Source: Eutreptiella sp. 'Long Island Sound 2002'
Taxonomy: Eukaryota > Euglenozoa > Euglenophyceae > Eutreptiales > Eutreptiaceae
DNA length: 64,000 nucleotides
NCBI GenBank assembly: GCA_964036045.1
Contig: OZ038382.1
Location: forward strand, 138,272,961 to 138,336,960
Reading direction: 5' to 3'
Made by a program: the position numbers and the translations under genes
Notes under the pieces: model-generated
What the model was told of the DNA's origin: nothing
The model's database searches: none
The model's input: only the letters and a program-made list of their open reading frames with translations
Part shown: one piece after another, positions 20,533-33,013 of the stretch
Numbering within the stretch: the first letter of the stretch is position 1
Layout of the letters: each line of letters begins with the position of its first letter

Positions 20533-22322
20533 TTGACATACATTGCCTATTGCCTGTTGTCGGTGTTTTTTGTCATGGGACGTGGGAGTGGCGACCACGT
20601 GAAGAAGGCCTTTGCCCATATCAAGTCCAGGCAGCACCGGGCCCGCCGCTTGAGAACATTGCAGGACGTTGTCTCGGGGGAACTAGGAGCCGAGTATCTC
20701 GTGAAGCACCTCCAGGACACGGGCCAGATCGTCCTCACGCCGGTAGACGGGGGGCGGACCGGTGCTGTGCCCACTGCACCATCCATGTGGGAGAAGACCG
20801 TCGCCGCGGTATGGCGCAATCGGTCGCTGCACCTGTCCAATATAGAGGCACGGTACCCCACACCCCATCAAGTGGAGGGGGTACCCTAGGAGGACGTGTG
20901 GGTCACCATGCAGCTGCTTGCGCAACCCGCATCGGAGGGGTTTGTAGCCAAGACGGGGGATGACGCGGAGGTATGGCTCGGTTGCAACACGTGTACCGTT
21001 GCCGACCGGTTCAACCTGCCCAAGTCCAACAACCGGGCAATCCAAAACTGCATTGAATGCCACTAGCAGTGGACGGCACGTCGCGGCACGAGGCTTCGTA
21101 CGTGCACCCTCGGGGGAACCAGTAGCAAGCTAGTGGCTACTGGGGGGTAGTGAGGAGTGGGTGACCTTGAACACGGCTGCTCAAGAGGTTGACTTCGACC
21201 AACAATCGTGGAATGCTAGTAAGGTAGTCTTCCAAGATACTTCCGGTGCTGACCGGGAAACACTGTTCTTCATCTGTGCCGATGGCAAGGCACAAATTTG
21301 AATGGCCAATTGGAAAAATTTTAAGGCCGCGGCTTCACAAGCCATGGTGTGTTGGGTTTGCGGCCGCAATAGGGCAAATTTGCTTGCCAACTTCGGCTTG
21401 GAAGCCACCATTGACAGGTGGTCGGAGGTTGTGCTTCCCATGGAAGCCATATATAGACACATCCCAGCCAAACGTCGCTTTCCCAACTACGGGTTGCACG
21501 GGGTGCTACGAGTGACTATTTGTGGTATTTCCGGCATGAGGGATGCGGTGTTGGCTGCCACTGCCAAGTCCGCGGCGGTCGTCGTCCGCAATTTTTTCCA
21601 GCCGATCCTAGATGTTGCCCGCATGGCAGCCAAGACGGCAACAGTGGGTAGGGTGGGAAAGGGCAATGACAGCGCCAACGTGAAGGGCAAGCTTAGATTG
21701 GAATGTGCCGTGGCTATGCAATTCATGCGCACCCAGAGGTGGAAGGCACTCATTGACTTGTGCCTTGAAGAGGGGGGAATGAACAACAAGCGGGTGGGGG
21801 GGAGACGATGGGGGGATGTTTGTAGGTAGTGGTGGCACAATTTTGCCAAGATGTGTAGATATGCATGGCGGACATCTAGGCTGTCCTGGGCTGATCCAGG
21901 AAGGTTACGTGAGTGTAGTATAGCGATGGGCAAAGCCCACTTACTCTTGGAATGGCCTAAGCTGTTGTGGTCGCATTTATGGATTGACCACATGTACTTT
22001 TTTGTCCGCCAATGGAGAACCCTATCCAAATTTTCATGCTTCGCCATGGAAGGCAGCCACCGTAGGCTCAAGCGCATGTGGCGCAACAGCGGGGGCCTAA
22101 GCCTTCTGCGTGGGTGCCTAGGTGTAGGTTGTCGTTGACAACCACACCATAGACGACAGCCTCCGTGCGGAGGGATGGGACGTCACAAAGAGGTCCATGC
22201 GTGGGGAAGGCCCGGGGACCGTACAACAATTGGCTAGGCGGGCCCGCAACCGGGCCCTTAGTGACCTCACCTATGTACATAAGCTAAGTCAACGTGTCAG
22301 ACGCCACAAACAGCGAGCATAG
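20533..22322 (+). pseudogene. Decayed multi-domain protein of unknown, probably mobile, origin
   Basis: Coding-like sequence spans 1.8 kb in mostly plus frames but with in-frame stops and frame changes. 20533-20886 encodes SGDHVKKAFAHIKSRQHRAR onward; a TAG at 20887 interrupts it; the same frame continues to 21064 with a CxxC (LGCNTCTVADRF) and an INCIECH-like end. 21302-21829 encodes an Ala/Val-rich helical region. 21840-22135 contains FSCFAMEGSHRRLKRMWRNS, and after a frame change the gene ends in an Arg-rich tail (LSQRVRRHKQRA, TAG at 22320). I do not recognise the family. The region lies between blocks of gcgcgaa/ttcgcgc motifs (20300-20410 and 22385-22440) that are roughly inverted, so a decayed transposon is plausible. 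Confidence 0.45.
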
Positions 22323-23289
22323 TACGTTTGGGCGGTTCATGGCAAAGAGGACTTGCTATTTTATGGTGAAGATGCGCATGCCGGTGCGCGAAAATTGAGC
22401 GAAATTCGCGCGAATTTGGCCCAAATTCGCATTCGCAAGGGTCGCAGCAGACACAGGCAAACGGCACAATACGAATAGGGCATTAATCGGGCACCATGGC
22501 CACCCAGTGTGTGGAAAAGGGGTGGCTTTTTCTCGCAGGGACCTGTATTTATTGTTTTAGAATTTTTGAAAGCATATCCTCCATTCCAACCCATTGAAAA
22601 AGGCCTTTTTCAGACAAAATAGTTATTTTGGACACCCATATTCGCATTCTCATTCAAAAGGTCCCTTAACGGCCATTCGCAAAGGGTACATATGCAAAAG
22701 GGGGGGGGGGGATTAGAGCAAGTACACCATGGTCCACACATGCACACCGAGGACAAGATTGCCCGAACCAAGGCCGCGAGCATCCGGGCAGATCCGAAGC
22801 GGGGCCCCGAGCACCATTGTCGCATGGGTTGTGTCAACAGCTAGGTCGCGGAACTCACCTTGGCGGGGCATGCATGCACCTCCCAACCCGTACTCTAGGT
22901 GGACCACTCCCGGCGGCCGACACCCCGCTCACGGCGGGCCCTGGGTCCCTCTCCCTGGTGCACACTAGGGGCAGGTCGGGTAGGGTGGGGCACGGGCAAG
23001 GGGGCAGGGCAGGGCGGGTCAAGAGGGAGCAGGAACACGAACTGGAAGCGAAGTAAAGAAACCGACGGAGGATGGAACGACAAAGTGTGGGGCACTCGGT
23101 GATCTCAGTGTGGTGGCAAGTGCGTTGTTCTCGACACGCTCCCCCACAAACATTGGAGTTCGCCCCACTGCCTCCACTTGCCACTGTGGGGCGGGCTGAC
23201 GGTGTATCGCAGCTAACAAACTAAGCGAGACGTAGACCCACAATGAGCCATTCCCCTCACCGGCTTCGACCACCAGTGGATGTCCACGA
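22323..23289. other. No supported gene
   Basis: 22385-22440 repeats gcgaaattcgcgcgaattt-type text. A G run lies at 22701-22710. 22900-23060 is GC-rich with gggcagggcagggcggg. The open frames on both strands look compositional. Confidence 0.4.
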
Positions 23290-25375
23290 GAGTTGGTAAG
23301 GGGGGCGGACCAAGTGGGGCAATTTGGGGGGTACGTTCCCCCAAGGCCAACCAGGAAATAACGTCACAGTACCAGCCTTGAATAAATTTCGGGGGATCTT
23401 GTTCAACCCAACATGGTATTGTGGTTAGAGGGAGGGCAAAGTGGAGGCAAATGGAGCGTGCCTTCGACCAAGATTGTCCATTTTGCATCCATGCAATAAA
23501 TTTGACCCTAGCCCACGGTTCAAGCTACGGCTAGGGTCACCGAGCTCCTGGAACAACTCTTGGTTTTATAAGCCTCTTTAGGGCCTGGAGTGGACCTAAC
23601 ACGTTTAGCAGCAAGCAAGCAAGCGAAGAGCAAGCACACGCGAAATAGGGGGAAGTCACATCTCTATACTCGTGCTTCTGGTTCGGCCAACATTGTGGTG
23701 AATGCTACCTACAGGTGTGAGTGACAACCACACAAAGTATGAGCCACAAAATCAACGGTGGCGGGAGGGAGTCAGTGTCGCAAGTGCCAGACCTCCATTT
23801 CAAAATGTGCAATTTAGGGCCAAAATTGGCCCTTGTTTTTTGCCCAAAACCGCCCTAGAACGTGCTAAAAAAAGGCTGTATGAAGGGAAATAGTGGCTGC
23901 TCTACACATGCAACTAGAATTCCCATCCCGAAGGGCCCGAAAGGGATCTCTAACTCCACAAGAAGTCCGCGTATTGGCCCCAATAGGCCCCCTAATACGC
24001 CAAAATTTGTGGACATTGGCCGCCGACAGCCCCTAACCAAAAACAAACAATATATTAAAAGACGTCACCACAACACCATCTAGAGCGCACCTAATCCACC
24101 CGCAACCATCCACTTATGGTGATTTGCACCCCTCAAAATTGCCCTAACCGTCACCTACACCCCGTACTTAGGCCCAGTCCAGTGAGCTGCGGCAAGCTGC
24201 AAGTGGTAGCCCAAAGAGGTGGGTGCCAAAATGGGTCAACAAGGTCCACCGGGTGCAAAAAAATGACGTTTCTTAACAAGCATCCTTGACTACATGGAAT
24301 GCCAAAATAAGCGTATTTGGCGCGCTTTGAGCTCGTGGTGGCCCGTTACGGCCCTCCTAGAATCTCAAAATGCCTTGAAAATGGGCCGTTTGGGGACAAA
24401 AGATGGGTCAAAAATGTATCCAAATTCTGTTCTTACCAAAAATCAGCCTTTTTTTTAAGCCGAAAACCGCCGTAGAGCCAGCTGCAAACAACCAAATGAA
24501 GAAAAATAGTGGCTTTTCGACACATGCAACTAGACTTCCCCGTGCCGAAGGGCACTCTAGGCATCTCTAACTGCACAAAAATTCCGCGAACCGCCTCCAA
24601 AAGGCTAGTAGGAGCCCTAGATTTTGTGCACATTGGCCGCTGACGGCCCCAAACCAAAAACAAACCATATCTTAAACCATGTAGCTCAAAACGCCATTTG
24701 GATCGCACTTGGTCCATCGGGTGCGAAACAGAATGACTTTTTGCAACAATGATCTTGGACCAAAGGGAATGCCAAGACAAGTGTTTTTGGCGCGCTTGAG
24801 CTCGTGGTAGCCCGTTTTGGACTACCTAGAATCCCAAATTGCTTTGAAAATGGGTTGTTTTGGGGCCAAAAATGGGTGAAAAATGTGTCCAAAAAGTGCT
24901 TTTCCAAAAAAAAAATCCTAGAGCATTGGGGGTGCCTAAAAAAAGGGAACCGACCCTTTTTTGTGCCCATTGAAAGCCACTTTGGCGACCCCAAAATCAC
25001 ATAACGACGTGAAAATGAGCTACTGTGGGTGCAAAAATCAAAAAATGATACTCTTGCAATATTTGTGCTGCACAAACAAGTGGAATGAGGTCATTTTGAG
25101 CCCAGGTTGAGCAACTTTGGGCCCCTATCAATGTCCAAAGGGCACTAAAAATGGGCCCATTTGGGAACACAAATGGCTCAAAAATAGGTCAAAACAATTT
25201 TCCCAAGAATGATCCTACACCAGTTGTGGTGCCCAAACGGATGAATACGGCTCGTTTTCAGCCCCTTCTTTCCGATGCGTACCTCATTTGTCGTTGAAAT
25301 GTCCTAGACGATGTTCCTTCCCCCACAAGCTAAGTCCCAATATTCAATCTTGGTTAGCGTTCGGTTTAGCGTTAC
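23290..25375. repeat. Repeat cluster A of the ~1.5-kb family
   Basis: Shares ordered phrases with clusters B and C: a ggttttataa box followed by gcaagcaagcaagc (23563-23625), gtgagtgacaaccacacaaa, atttcaaaatgtgcaattta, ttgcccaaaaccgcc, tgcaactagaattccc, aaatgggtcaacaaggtcc, aagcgtatttggcgcg and caaaatgccttgaaaatggg. 24430-24700 begins a second copy, so two partial units are present in tandem. No open frame is conserved between copies. Confidence 0.85.
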
Positions 25376-26610
25376 TCGAACGCTGCCCTGCGCGGGGGGG
25401 GTCCTCACCTCTTGAACACCCCCCCCCTCGCCCTCACTGCCTTCCGGGCCAACTTAGCTAAGCTGCCGCAAAAAAAATTATTCATTTCCCAGCCCCACAT
25501 GGCACCTCTCCTTGCCCAGGCGCTAAAGCATGGATGGGAGGCACCCCCCCTGTGCCCACACGGAACAGGTCCTCCCCTAGCCGTCCGGCATGGTGCCCGA
25601 CGTCTAAAGACCTAGCAAGTCCGGGTAACCGTAGCCGCGGAGGCACACACCCGGAGCAGAGACCTTTCTTGCAAGCCCACACCGCACGTTGAGGCGCACA
25701 ACCCGAAAGAGGTTGTCCCCGAGAGGGCCCACATCATGTCTTGGGGGCGGACCCGGCTGTCAAACAACGACGCAAAGCCCATTGGCTCACCACGTGCAGC
25801 ATTTCCTACAGCCTAACTCGCCACATCTAACATGGTAAAGCAGTAGCATGCCTATTTGCCGGTGTCTAAGCGGTGGCAAAAGGGGTGGCGGCCTTGACGG
25901 GCACTTGGCCTGGGCTGTACATGATCCGCAGGATCCGGCTAATAGAGCATTTGCCTATTGGCTGGTGCACTGTGTTCCGCACCTGCTATACAGCTGCCTG
26001 GATTGAACCTAATACATAGTACAAATTCAAATCCGGCGACCATGACTGCAGCAGCCTTGGGAGGCACCAATGCCTTTGAAACATGATACCTGTCGCGAAT
26101 AGGGTTAACCTCGGGCAGACAGTCCAACAGAGCCGCCAAATCCTTGAGACTCTCCAAGAGGCCGCTAGCGCTAAACTGAAAACCAGAGATGCACCACGAT
26201 GCCCCGGCACCCCCCCAGCACTCCTCATCCGGGGAGGTGGCCCTCGACTCATGGAGCACAAGGCGTCCATATCGCATGTCCCAGACTTAGCTGGACGTCT
26301 AGTAGGTGGTGTGGGATTGGGAGACAAAGGGGGATCGTTCGCACTTATGACCCCCCTCTCCCCCCGCCCCTTCCCTCAAAGGCTTCTGGACACCCACCTA
26401 AGCCACCTGAGGTTGACCGAAGTGCATGCATTGCGCAAGCTTGTTGCTTTTTTAAGGCGTTCACCCACATCAAGTTGTCGATTTGCGTTCAATCACTCCT
26501 AAGAGTAGTACCGGTCGCGACCCCACCCTCCATTGAAGGAGTATCCCTTCATCCTCGGGGCGGGCTCCCACCAAACCCGCCCACCCTCCTCCGTGTAGCA
26601 TAGCCGCAAA
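25376..26610 (-). other. Mostly unassigned; weak minus-strand exon candidate
   Basis: The minus frame 25939-26277 contains LLESLKDLAALLDCLPEVNP and then YHVSKALVPPKAAAVMVAGF, which read like ordinary helical protein, but there is no domain and no clear splice border. A second minus frame (25482-25682) is GC-rich and uncertain. Nothing else was seen. Confidence 0.25.
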
Positions 26611-27438
26611 TAGGCTAACTAAGCCTCAACAATTTTCACCATTCTAGATGATACGGTTGGTAGGCGTATCTGTCTAAAAAGGTGCGCGGAACCTGAGGGA
26701 ACTAGCCCACCCCCCCCCCAACGGCGTGGCAACCAACCCGGACACACACACACACCCACACGCCTTGCAGAAATCAACAAGGAATAGTGGCTGCAAGTGG
26801 GAAAGATGAGTAGCCTTGATGAAACCATGAGTTTATTCACTTGGACGTGTTATAGGAACACATCAAACAAAACAACACCTCGCCCATCTTTCCACAAATG
26901 GATGCTGCAAAGGCCCTCGTAGGACTGTGTGAGCCCACAAAACGTGTCTACTTTTGGCCAAGCGCAATACCGGGAATGAGCAAAAAAAAATTCATCTGTT
27001 CCCTGTTCTCTCACTCACTCACATTGATCCGACGGTGATATGCCATGTTTTGGGAGTGTAGGCTGTGGGGTTTCCCATAAAAGGGGGTGCCATTTTGAAA
27101 CCCACATGATGAATAGAAAACTGTGCGAGATTTTGGAGACATGAATATGAGCTGCCATTATATTGAGTGGGATGAATGACGAGCATTGTGTATGTCGTGA
27201 TTAGAGATAAAAACCATGGTGCACAATCTTCGATTTGAAGTTCAAACTATATGGTTGTGCACCACGCATTGATAATTCCAATGTTACCTTTGCCATTTGA
27301 ATGTGTGCCTAGCATGCCCATGCATCATGGTACTTTGGAGCCATGATGATGTTGCTTTGGTAATCAATAGAAGACCGTGAATGTCCCTTGGGTGATGAGG
27401 AAGACATCCATGCAATTTTCTATGGAAAAGAGAATGGT
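26611..27438. other. No gene seen
   Basis: A CA microsatellite (acacacacacacccacac) lies at 26743-26760 beside a C run at 26710. The remainder is AT-rich without coding signal. Confidence 0.4.
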
Positions 27439-27831
27439 CTACTCGTCTCGTAGTTTGTGTCTTTCGTGGTCGGTGCTGTCGTGGGGAGTATTGCATTCCG
27501 CTTGAGACAAGGAGGAAGGCAAAGCTTCAATTCTGCGGACAATGGAGAGCTTTCTACGCCCACCATCAACCTCTCCCAAGGGAGAAGAGGTGGCCATGCA
27601 GCGTACAATGTAAGCAACCCACAATAGTATCCCTGCTCCCCGGTTGGTGGTGCTTTTGGATGGGGTGGATGATGCCGTAGCTGACCCTGGGGCAGCGCTC
27701 TCCGCGCCAAATCTGACGTCCTCCGCGGTGGTGTCCAATGTCGTATTCGTGGGTAAAGGAACACCGTCCCCCCCCCAACTCCACCACCGCCGTTGACTCC
27801 ATGCCCCATTTCGGGAGGGGTGCAACGACAC
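27439..27831 (-). CDS. Hypothetical protein segment
   Basis: An open minus frame of about 130 codons. The middle and end read TTLDTTAEDVRFGAESAAPG, then GILLWVAYIVRC, then a Ser/Glu/His-rich end finishing HERHKLRDE at a stop. GILLWVAYIV could be a short membrane segment. No family recognised. It may be two exons, since a change of composition occurs at the hydrophobic stretch. Confidence 0.3.
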   Translation of the reverse strand: MSLHPSRNGAWSQRRWWSWGGDGVPLPTNTTLDTTAEDVRFGAESAAPGSATASSTPSKSTTNRGAGILLWVAYIVRCMATSSPLGEVDGGRRKLSIVRRIEALPSSLSQAECNTPHDSTDHERHKLRDE

Positions 27832-28489
27832 ATCCGGCTCCAGTCGGCCCTACGCTGGATGATCCAGGTGGATAACAACCCCTTGGATGATACAAGGAAT
27901 GAACTTATGGCCCCATGCGATACCCAACTTGGTACACCAAGCGGCGGACCCCAGGCATAGGTCGGCCCCGCACAACAACACGGAGGTGGGACGGTGGCCT
28001 CGAAGGGGTCTGTGCAGTGGGCATGCGGAGTGCATAGCGCGAAGGGCTAGAGCCAACCCATCGTCCGGGAATGGAGTATGAGCTTGCCCCTCCCCGGGCT
28101 TGGTATCCCCACACCCAGCCCCTCACCCAGTGGCTCTTGGGAGCCACTGGTTCCCAAGAGCCGTTATACTTCTGTGTTACACCTCCGCCCTATATCCATG
28201 TGGCATCCTTTTTCCCAAAGGCCCTTCCGTGGTAAGGTGACCTTGAGCGTATCGCCCGCCTAGAGGGAAGATGGTGCCCGCACCACGGGGGAGGCGACTC
28301 CTTGGTTCTCAACGCCACCTATCCCCCCCCCCATGCTTGCCCGTTGGCCCCCAACGGGGGGGGGGGTTGTGGGAGGGACGAAGGAGGGGGGGGGGGGTCT
28401 GAGGGGAGCTTTAGCCTGAGGGGGGCGGGCGGGGGGGGGGGGGGGTTCCGGGAAGGTTGGTTAGGGGACGCGGGCCAAGTGGGCCAAGT
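27832..28489. other. GC-rich, G-run sequence without a supported gene
   Basis: G runs at about 28360-28370, 28388-28397 and 28429-28446. 28130-28165 is a short inverted pair (gtggctcttgggagccac and actggttcccaagagcc). Frames across this stretch are Gly/Pro artefacts. Confidence 0.4.
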
Positions 28490-31470
28490 TGGGGGGTACA
28501 TGCCCCCAAGGCAACTCACATATGATGTCCCAATAGCACACATCAATGAAGTTGGGGGGATCTTGTTCAACCCAATCAACATGGTAGTATGGTTAGAGGG
28601 AGGGCAAAGCGGAGCTAAAGGGGCACTACATTAGACCAACAGTGTTCATTTTGGACGCACACAATAACTTTGGACCTAGCCCAGTGTTCAAGCAAGGGGT
28701 AGGGTTAGGGCTAGGGTCACTGTGCTGGTGGACCCAGTCTTGGTTTTATAACCCTCTTCACTGTCTAGGGTGAACCTAACACGTTTAGCAGCAAGCAAGC
28801 AAGCAAAGAGCACGCATGCGCCACATGGGGGAAAATCCCATCAGTGTTTTGGTGCCTCGGATTTGGCCAAAATTTTGCTGCATGCTACATATTGGTGTGA
28901 GGGACAACCTCACCAAATATGAGCCAAAAACTTAATGGTGGCGGCCCGGGGCGAGCGTTGCACGTGCTGGACTACCATTTCAAAATCCGCAATTCAGGGC
29001 CAAAATGAGCATATTTTTGCCCAAAACCGCCCTAGAACTTGGGGAAAACGGCCAAATGAAACGGAAATAGTGGCTACTCTACACATGCAATTGGACTTCC
29101 CCGTGCCAACGGGCCCTCTAAGGCCCCCTAACTCCACAATATCTCCTAGAACCGCCCCCGAAAGGCGCACAAAAACCCCAATATTTGTAAAGGCCGCCGA
29201 CAGCCCCAAACCAAAAAAAAACCATACCTTGGGCTATGTGGCTCAAAATGCGAATTCGATGGCACCTAATCCACCCGCAACCATCCATTTCTGGTGGTTT
29301 CCATCCCTCAAAATTGCCCTAACCGACGCCTAGACCCCGGGCTTGGGCGCATTGGGCTGCGGCAACTTGCAAGAGGTAGCCTAAAGAAGTGGGTGGCAAA
29401 ATGTGTCAACAACGCCTCGGGTGCAAAAAAAATGACTTTTTTCAAAAATGATCTTGGATGATTGTGGATCACAGCGAATGCCAAGAGAGGTGTTTTTGGC
29501 GCGTTTTGAGCTCATGGTGGCTCCTTTTGACCCTCCTATAACCCCGAAATGCCTTGAAAACAGGTCGTTTTTGGACAAAAAGGGGCCAAAAATGGGTCAA
29601 AAAGGTGCTTTTCCAAAAAATGATCATAGACCATTTGGGGTGCCTAAACAATTAAAATGGGCACTTTTTGAGCCCACGCAGGCCATTTTGGCCACTCCAA
29701 AGTCACAAAATGCCTTGAAAATGGGCTAGTTTAGGAGTAAAAACTAGTCAAAAATGGATCAAAGCTGCGTTTTTCCAAATATACTTGTAGACTATTTGAG
29801 TGCACAAACAAGTGGAATGAGCCCATTGGCAGCCCATGTGGAGCAATTTTGGCCCCTCTCACGAACGAAAGGGCTGCCAAAATGGGCCAATTTGGGACCA
29901 CAAATGGCTCAAAAACGGGTCAAAACCATGGTTTTCAAAAACGACCCTAGCCTAGTTGTGGTAGCCAAACGGATGAATGCAATTCATTTTCAGCGCGTTT
30001 TGAGACGCTGTCATCCACTTTCTAGTGCATACCTCATTCGTCGTTCAGCTCTCCTAGACGATGTGTGTTCCCCCACCAGCTAGGTCCCAAGGGTCAATTG
30101 TGGTTAGGGTTGGGGTCACCAAGCTAGTGGAATGAGTCCACCCTCTTCGGTGTCGAGGTTGGACCTCACAGGTTTGGCCAGCAACGGGCAATCCAGCAAG
30201 CAGCAAGCAGCAAGCAAGCAAGCGCGAAAAGAACAAATATCATAGCTCCGTCTTGGTGCTTCGGATTCGGCTAGAATTTTGGTAGATGCTACCCATGGGT
30301 GTAAGAGACAACCACACAAAGTCTGAGCCCAAAACTCAACGGTGGCGGACGGGAACGAGCGTGGTAAGTGCCAGACATCCATTTCAAAATCCGCAATTTA
30401 CGGCAAAAATGAGTCTTTTTTGCCCAAAACCAACCCAAAACCTGCTGAAAGCGGCCAAGGGAGGGGAAAAGTGGCTACCCCACACATGCAGCTAAACTTC
30501 CCCGTGCCCAAGGGCCCACTATGGCACTCTAACTCAACACTATGCCCACCAACCGCCCCCACATGGCCCCCGGAAGCACCAAAATTTGTGCACCTTAGCC
30601 CCCAACAGCCCCAAGCCAAAAAAAGACCATATGTGGGTACACCTGGCTCCAAACGTGATTTCGATCGCACATGATGCCCCCGCAACCATCCCGTTCTGGT
30701 GGTTTCCACCCTTTAAAATTGCCCTAACCCACGCCTAGACGCAAGAATCAGGCCAAGTGGGCTTTTGACAAGGTGCACCGGGTAGCCCAAAGAGGTTGGG
30801 TGCCTAAATGGGTCAACAAGGTCCACCGGGTGCAAAAAAAAGACTTTTGTCAAAAATGATCGTGGACCACATGGAATGCCAAGACAAGTGTTTTTGGAGC
30901 GTTTTGAGCTCGTGGTGGCTTATTTAGGTCCTCCTAGAACCCCAAGATGCCTTGAAAATAGGCCGTTTTGGGACAAAAAATGCTTCAAAAAAGGTTAAAA
31001 ATGGGATCCAAGACTATTTGAGGTGCACAAACACGTGAAATGAGCCCTTTTTGAGCCCATTGCAAGCCATTTTGACCAATCCGAAGTCACAACATGCCAT
31101 TTTGAAAACCCTTTCGGTCGTTAGAGGGGCCAAAATTGCTCAACATGGGCTCAAAATGGGCTCATTCCACCTGTTCGTGCACTCCAAATAGTCCAAAAGT
31201 ATCATTGGAGAAACATGTTTTTGATCCATTTTTGACTCGGGTCAAAACCATTGTTCTCCAAAAGCGATCCTAGTCTAGTTGTGGTGCCCAAACGGATGAA
31301 CACAGCTCATTTTGAGCCCATTTCGAGCCGTGTGTACCTCATTTGTAGTTAAAGTCTCCTCGATGATCCTTACCCCACCAGCTCGGTCCAAATATTCAAT
31401 CCTCGTAAGGTTGAGGGGTGTAGGTGTAGGTCTGGGCTCGGGGTTGGGGTGGGCGTTAGGGCCAGGGTCG
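28490..31470. repeat. Repeat cluster B of the ~1.5-kb family, two tandem units
   Basis: Unit 1 runs from about 28650 to 30060 and unit 2 from about 30060 to 31400, a period near 1.41 kb judged by the repeated block with ccaccagct, the gcaagcaagcaagc microsatellite (28792 and 30210) and tgtgagggacaacc or tgtaagagacaacc (28897 and 30300). Each unit continues with the aaaccgcccta/aaaccaaccca, cacatgcaatt/cacatgcagct and ggtcaacaaggtcc blocks. In unit 2 a segment of about 150 bp near 31105-31240 is inverted relative to the other copies. Start sequence 28556-28615 matches 23395-23460. Confidence 0.85.
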
Positions 31471-31739
31471 GGATTTAGTATAATGTGCAAAATGAACATA
31501 ACTTTCCTTCGACCGCATTTGGTGCCCATGGAGTGTCCGGCGCATTTGGTGCCCATTGACTCCTAAGGGTGGCACCTTTGGAAAGTAAACTGTTGGCTGG
31601 GGCGGGGGGGGGGGGGGGGATTGGCGTCCTAGGACCCCCGGAGACGGCTCCCCCATGGCCCGGACCATACACGCTGGGAGCGACCCGATCTTCACACAAC
31701 CCTTCCTATATCGAGGGGGCGCACCTTTAGCGGCCGTCC
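31471..31739. other. Unassigned spacer with a G run
   Basis: Contains a duplicated phrase, catttggtgcccat, at 31518 and 31543 and a G run at about 31603-31619. No gene. Confidence 0.4.
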
Positions 31740-32135
31740 GGGGATTGTAACAACCACGCACCATCCAACGCGGCCATGACTCTTCCTTGGTTAAGCAGAT
31801 TGAGGTGTATCCACAGATGTGGGGTAGTGCCGTACCCGTAACACACCCCCACCTGGCATCGCTATCCCCATACAACCTTGTGTGATTGAGGTGACTCGGG
31901 AGAATCCGCCGCTCAGGGAGAAAGCCATACCCGTGCGATGAACCCACGGGGGATCCCCATCCACACACGACCCTTCCTCGGCTGGGGTACTTGGGTGTAT
32001 CCGGCGCTGAGTGGTAGTGTCATAGCCGTAGTGTGCCCCTGTGGGAAACCCCTATCCCTGCATGGCCCTTCCTTGGCCAGGGGGGGCTCGGGTGTATGCG
32101 CCACTGAGGGGCCATGCCATACCCGTACCATCGTC
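31740..32135. repeat. ~95-bp tandem repeat, about 4 copies
   Basis: The phrase catacccgtgcg or a variant lies at about 31830, 31926, 32020 and 32115, and the phrase cccttcctcgg or a variant at about 31780, 31969 and 32064. Copies are 75-85% alike by eye. Frames through it (Pro/Gly/Arg-rich) are not conserved proteins. Confidence 0.7.
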
Positions 32136-32337
32136 TGGCGCTGCCGAGGGCATAGGCCTAGATCTACCATGCCTCCGTGAGCCACCATTGCACTCACCCA
32201 GAGTGCAGGTGCTAGCTCCCTGAGGGAAAGAACCTTCTCAGTTGCGGAGTCGTGGATACACCCCGATTCCCTGGACGGACGACGGGGCGTCTGGGGATAG
32301 GGACGCTTGGAGGGGGTACGTTTGCTCGCCAAAGGAT

Positions 32338-33013
32338 AGGAATTATGGGGAATTATGGGGATTTATGGGGAATTATGGAAAATTATGGGAAATTATGGGG
32401 AAATTTTGGGGAATTATGGGGAATTATGTGGAATTATGGGGAATTTTTGGGGAATCATGGGGAATTATGGGGAATTATGGGGTTCCATGGGGTTGTATGG
32501 GGTTGTGTGGGGTTGCAGCAGCAAAATCAGATGCACATGTGTCACGGTGACCAAGTGGAACCACTTGTAGTGCAGCTGTGCAAGACACCCATGCTCCACC
32601 ACGATGGCTTCCAACACCAACGAGGCCAATTTCGGTATTGTTGACACACTTGATGTCCGACTTCTTCATGACCCTAGCCAGATGACCTGCGACAGGTAGT
32701 CCCTGGGGGGTTTGTAAAGGTACGATAAACGAACGTACAAGACATTGTTGAAAGCATGAAAATTTGAATCTAACGTGTTTGTGGGGAAGGAGCACAAAAG
32801 GAATAAGATAGACACCAGCAACAGCAGCAAAATTCCCCATCATTCCCCATAATGCCCCATAATTCCCCATAATTCCCCAAAATTCCCCATAATTCCCCAT
32901 AATTCCCCATAATTCTCCAAATTTCCCCATAATTCCCCATGGATGAACCAAAATTGTCCATTAATTCCCCATAATTCCCCATAGTTCCCCATAATTCCCC
33001 GTAATTCGATATA
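32338..33013. repeat. Head-to-head GGGGAATTAT minisatellite
   Basis: 32338-32480 is about 14 copies of a 10-bp unit ggggaattat with variants, and 32828-33013 is about 18 copies of its exact inverse, ataattcccc. The 350-bp centre is unique except that both arms end next to a cagcagcaaaat phrase. The arrangement could form a long cruciform with arms of about 140-185 bp. A leftover unit (ggaattatggga) lies at 33072 beside ctcgccaaag, a phrase also found at 32326. Met/Asn/Tyr/Gly-rich frames in the arms are artefacts. Confidence 0.9.

Noticed and set aside
28690-28720. Telomere-like ggggtagggttagggctaggg
   Set aside because: Only two or three irregular units, internal to a dispersed repeat; not a telomere tract.
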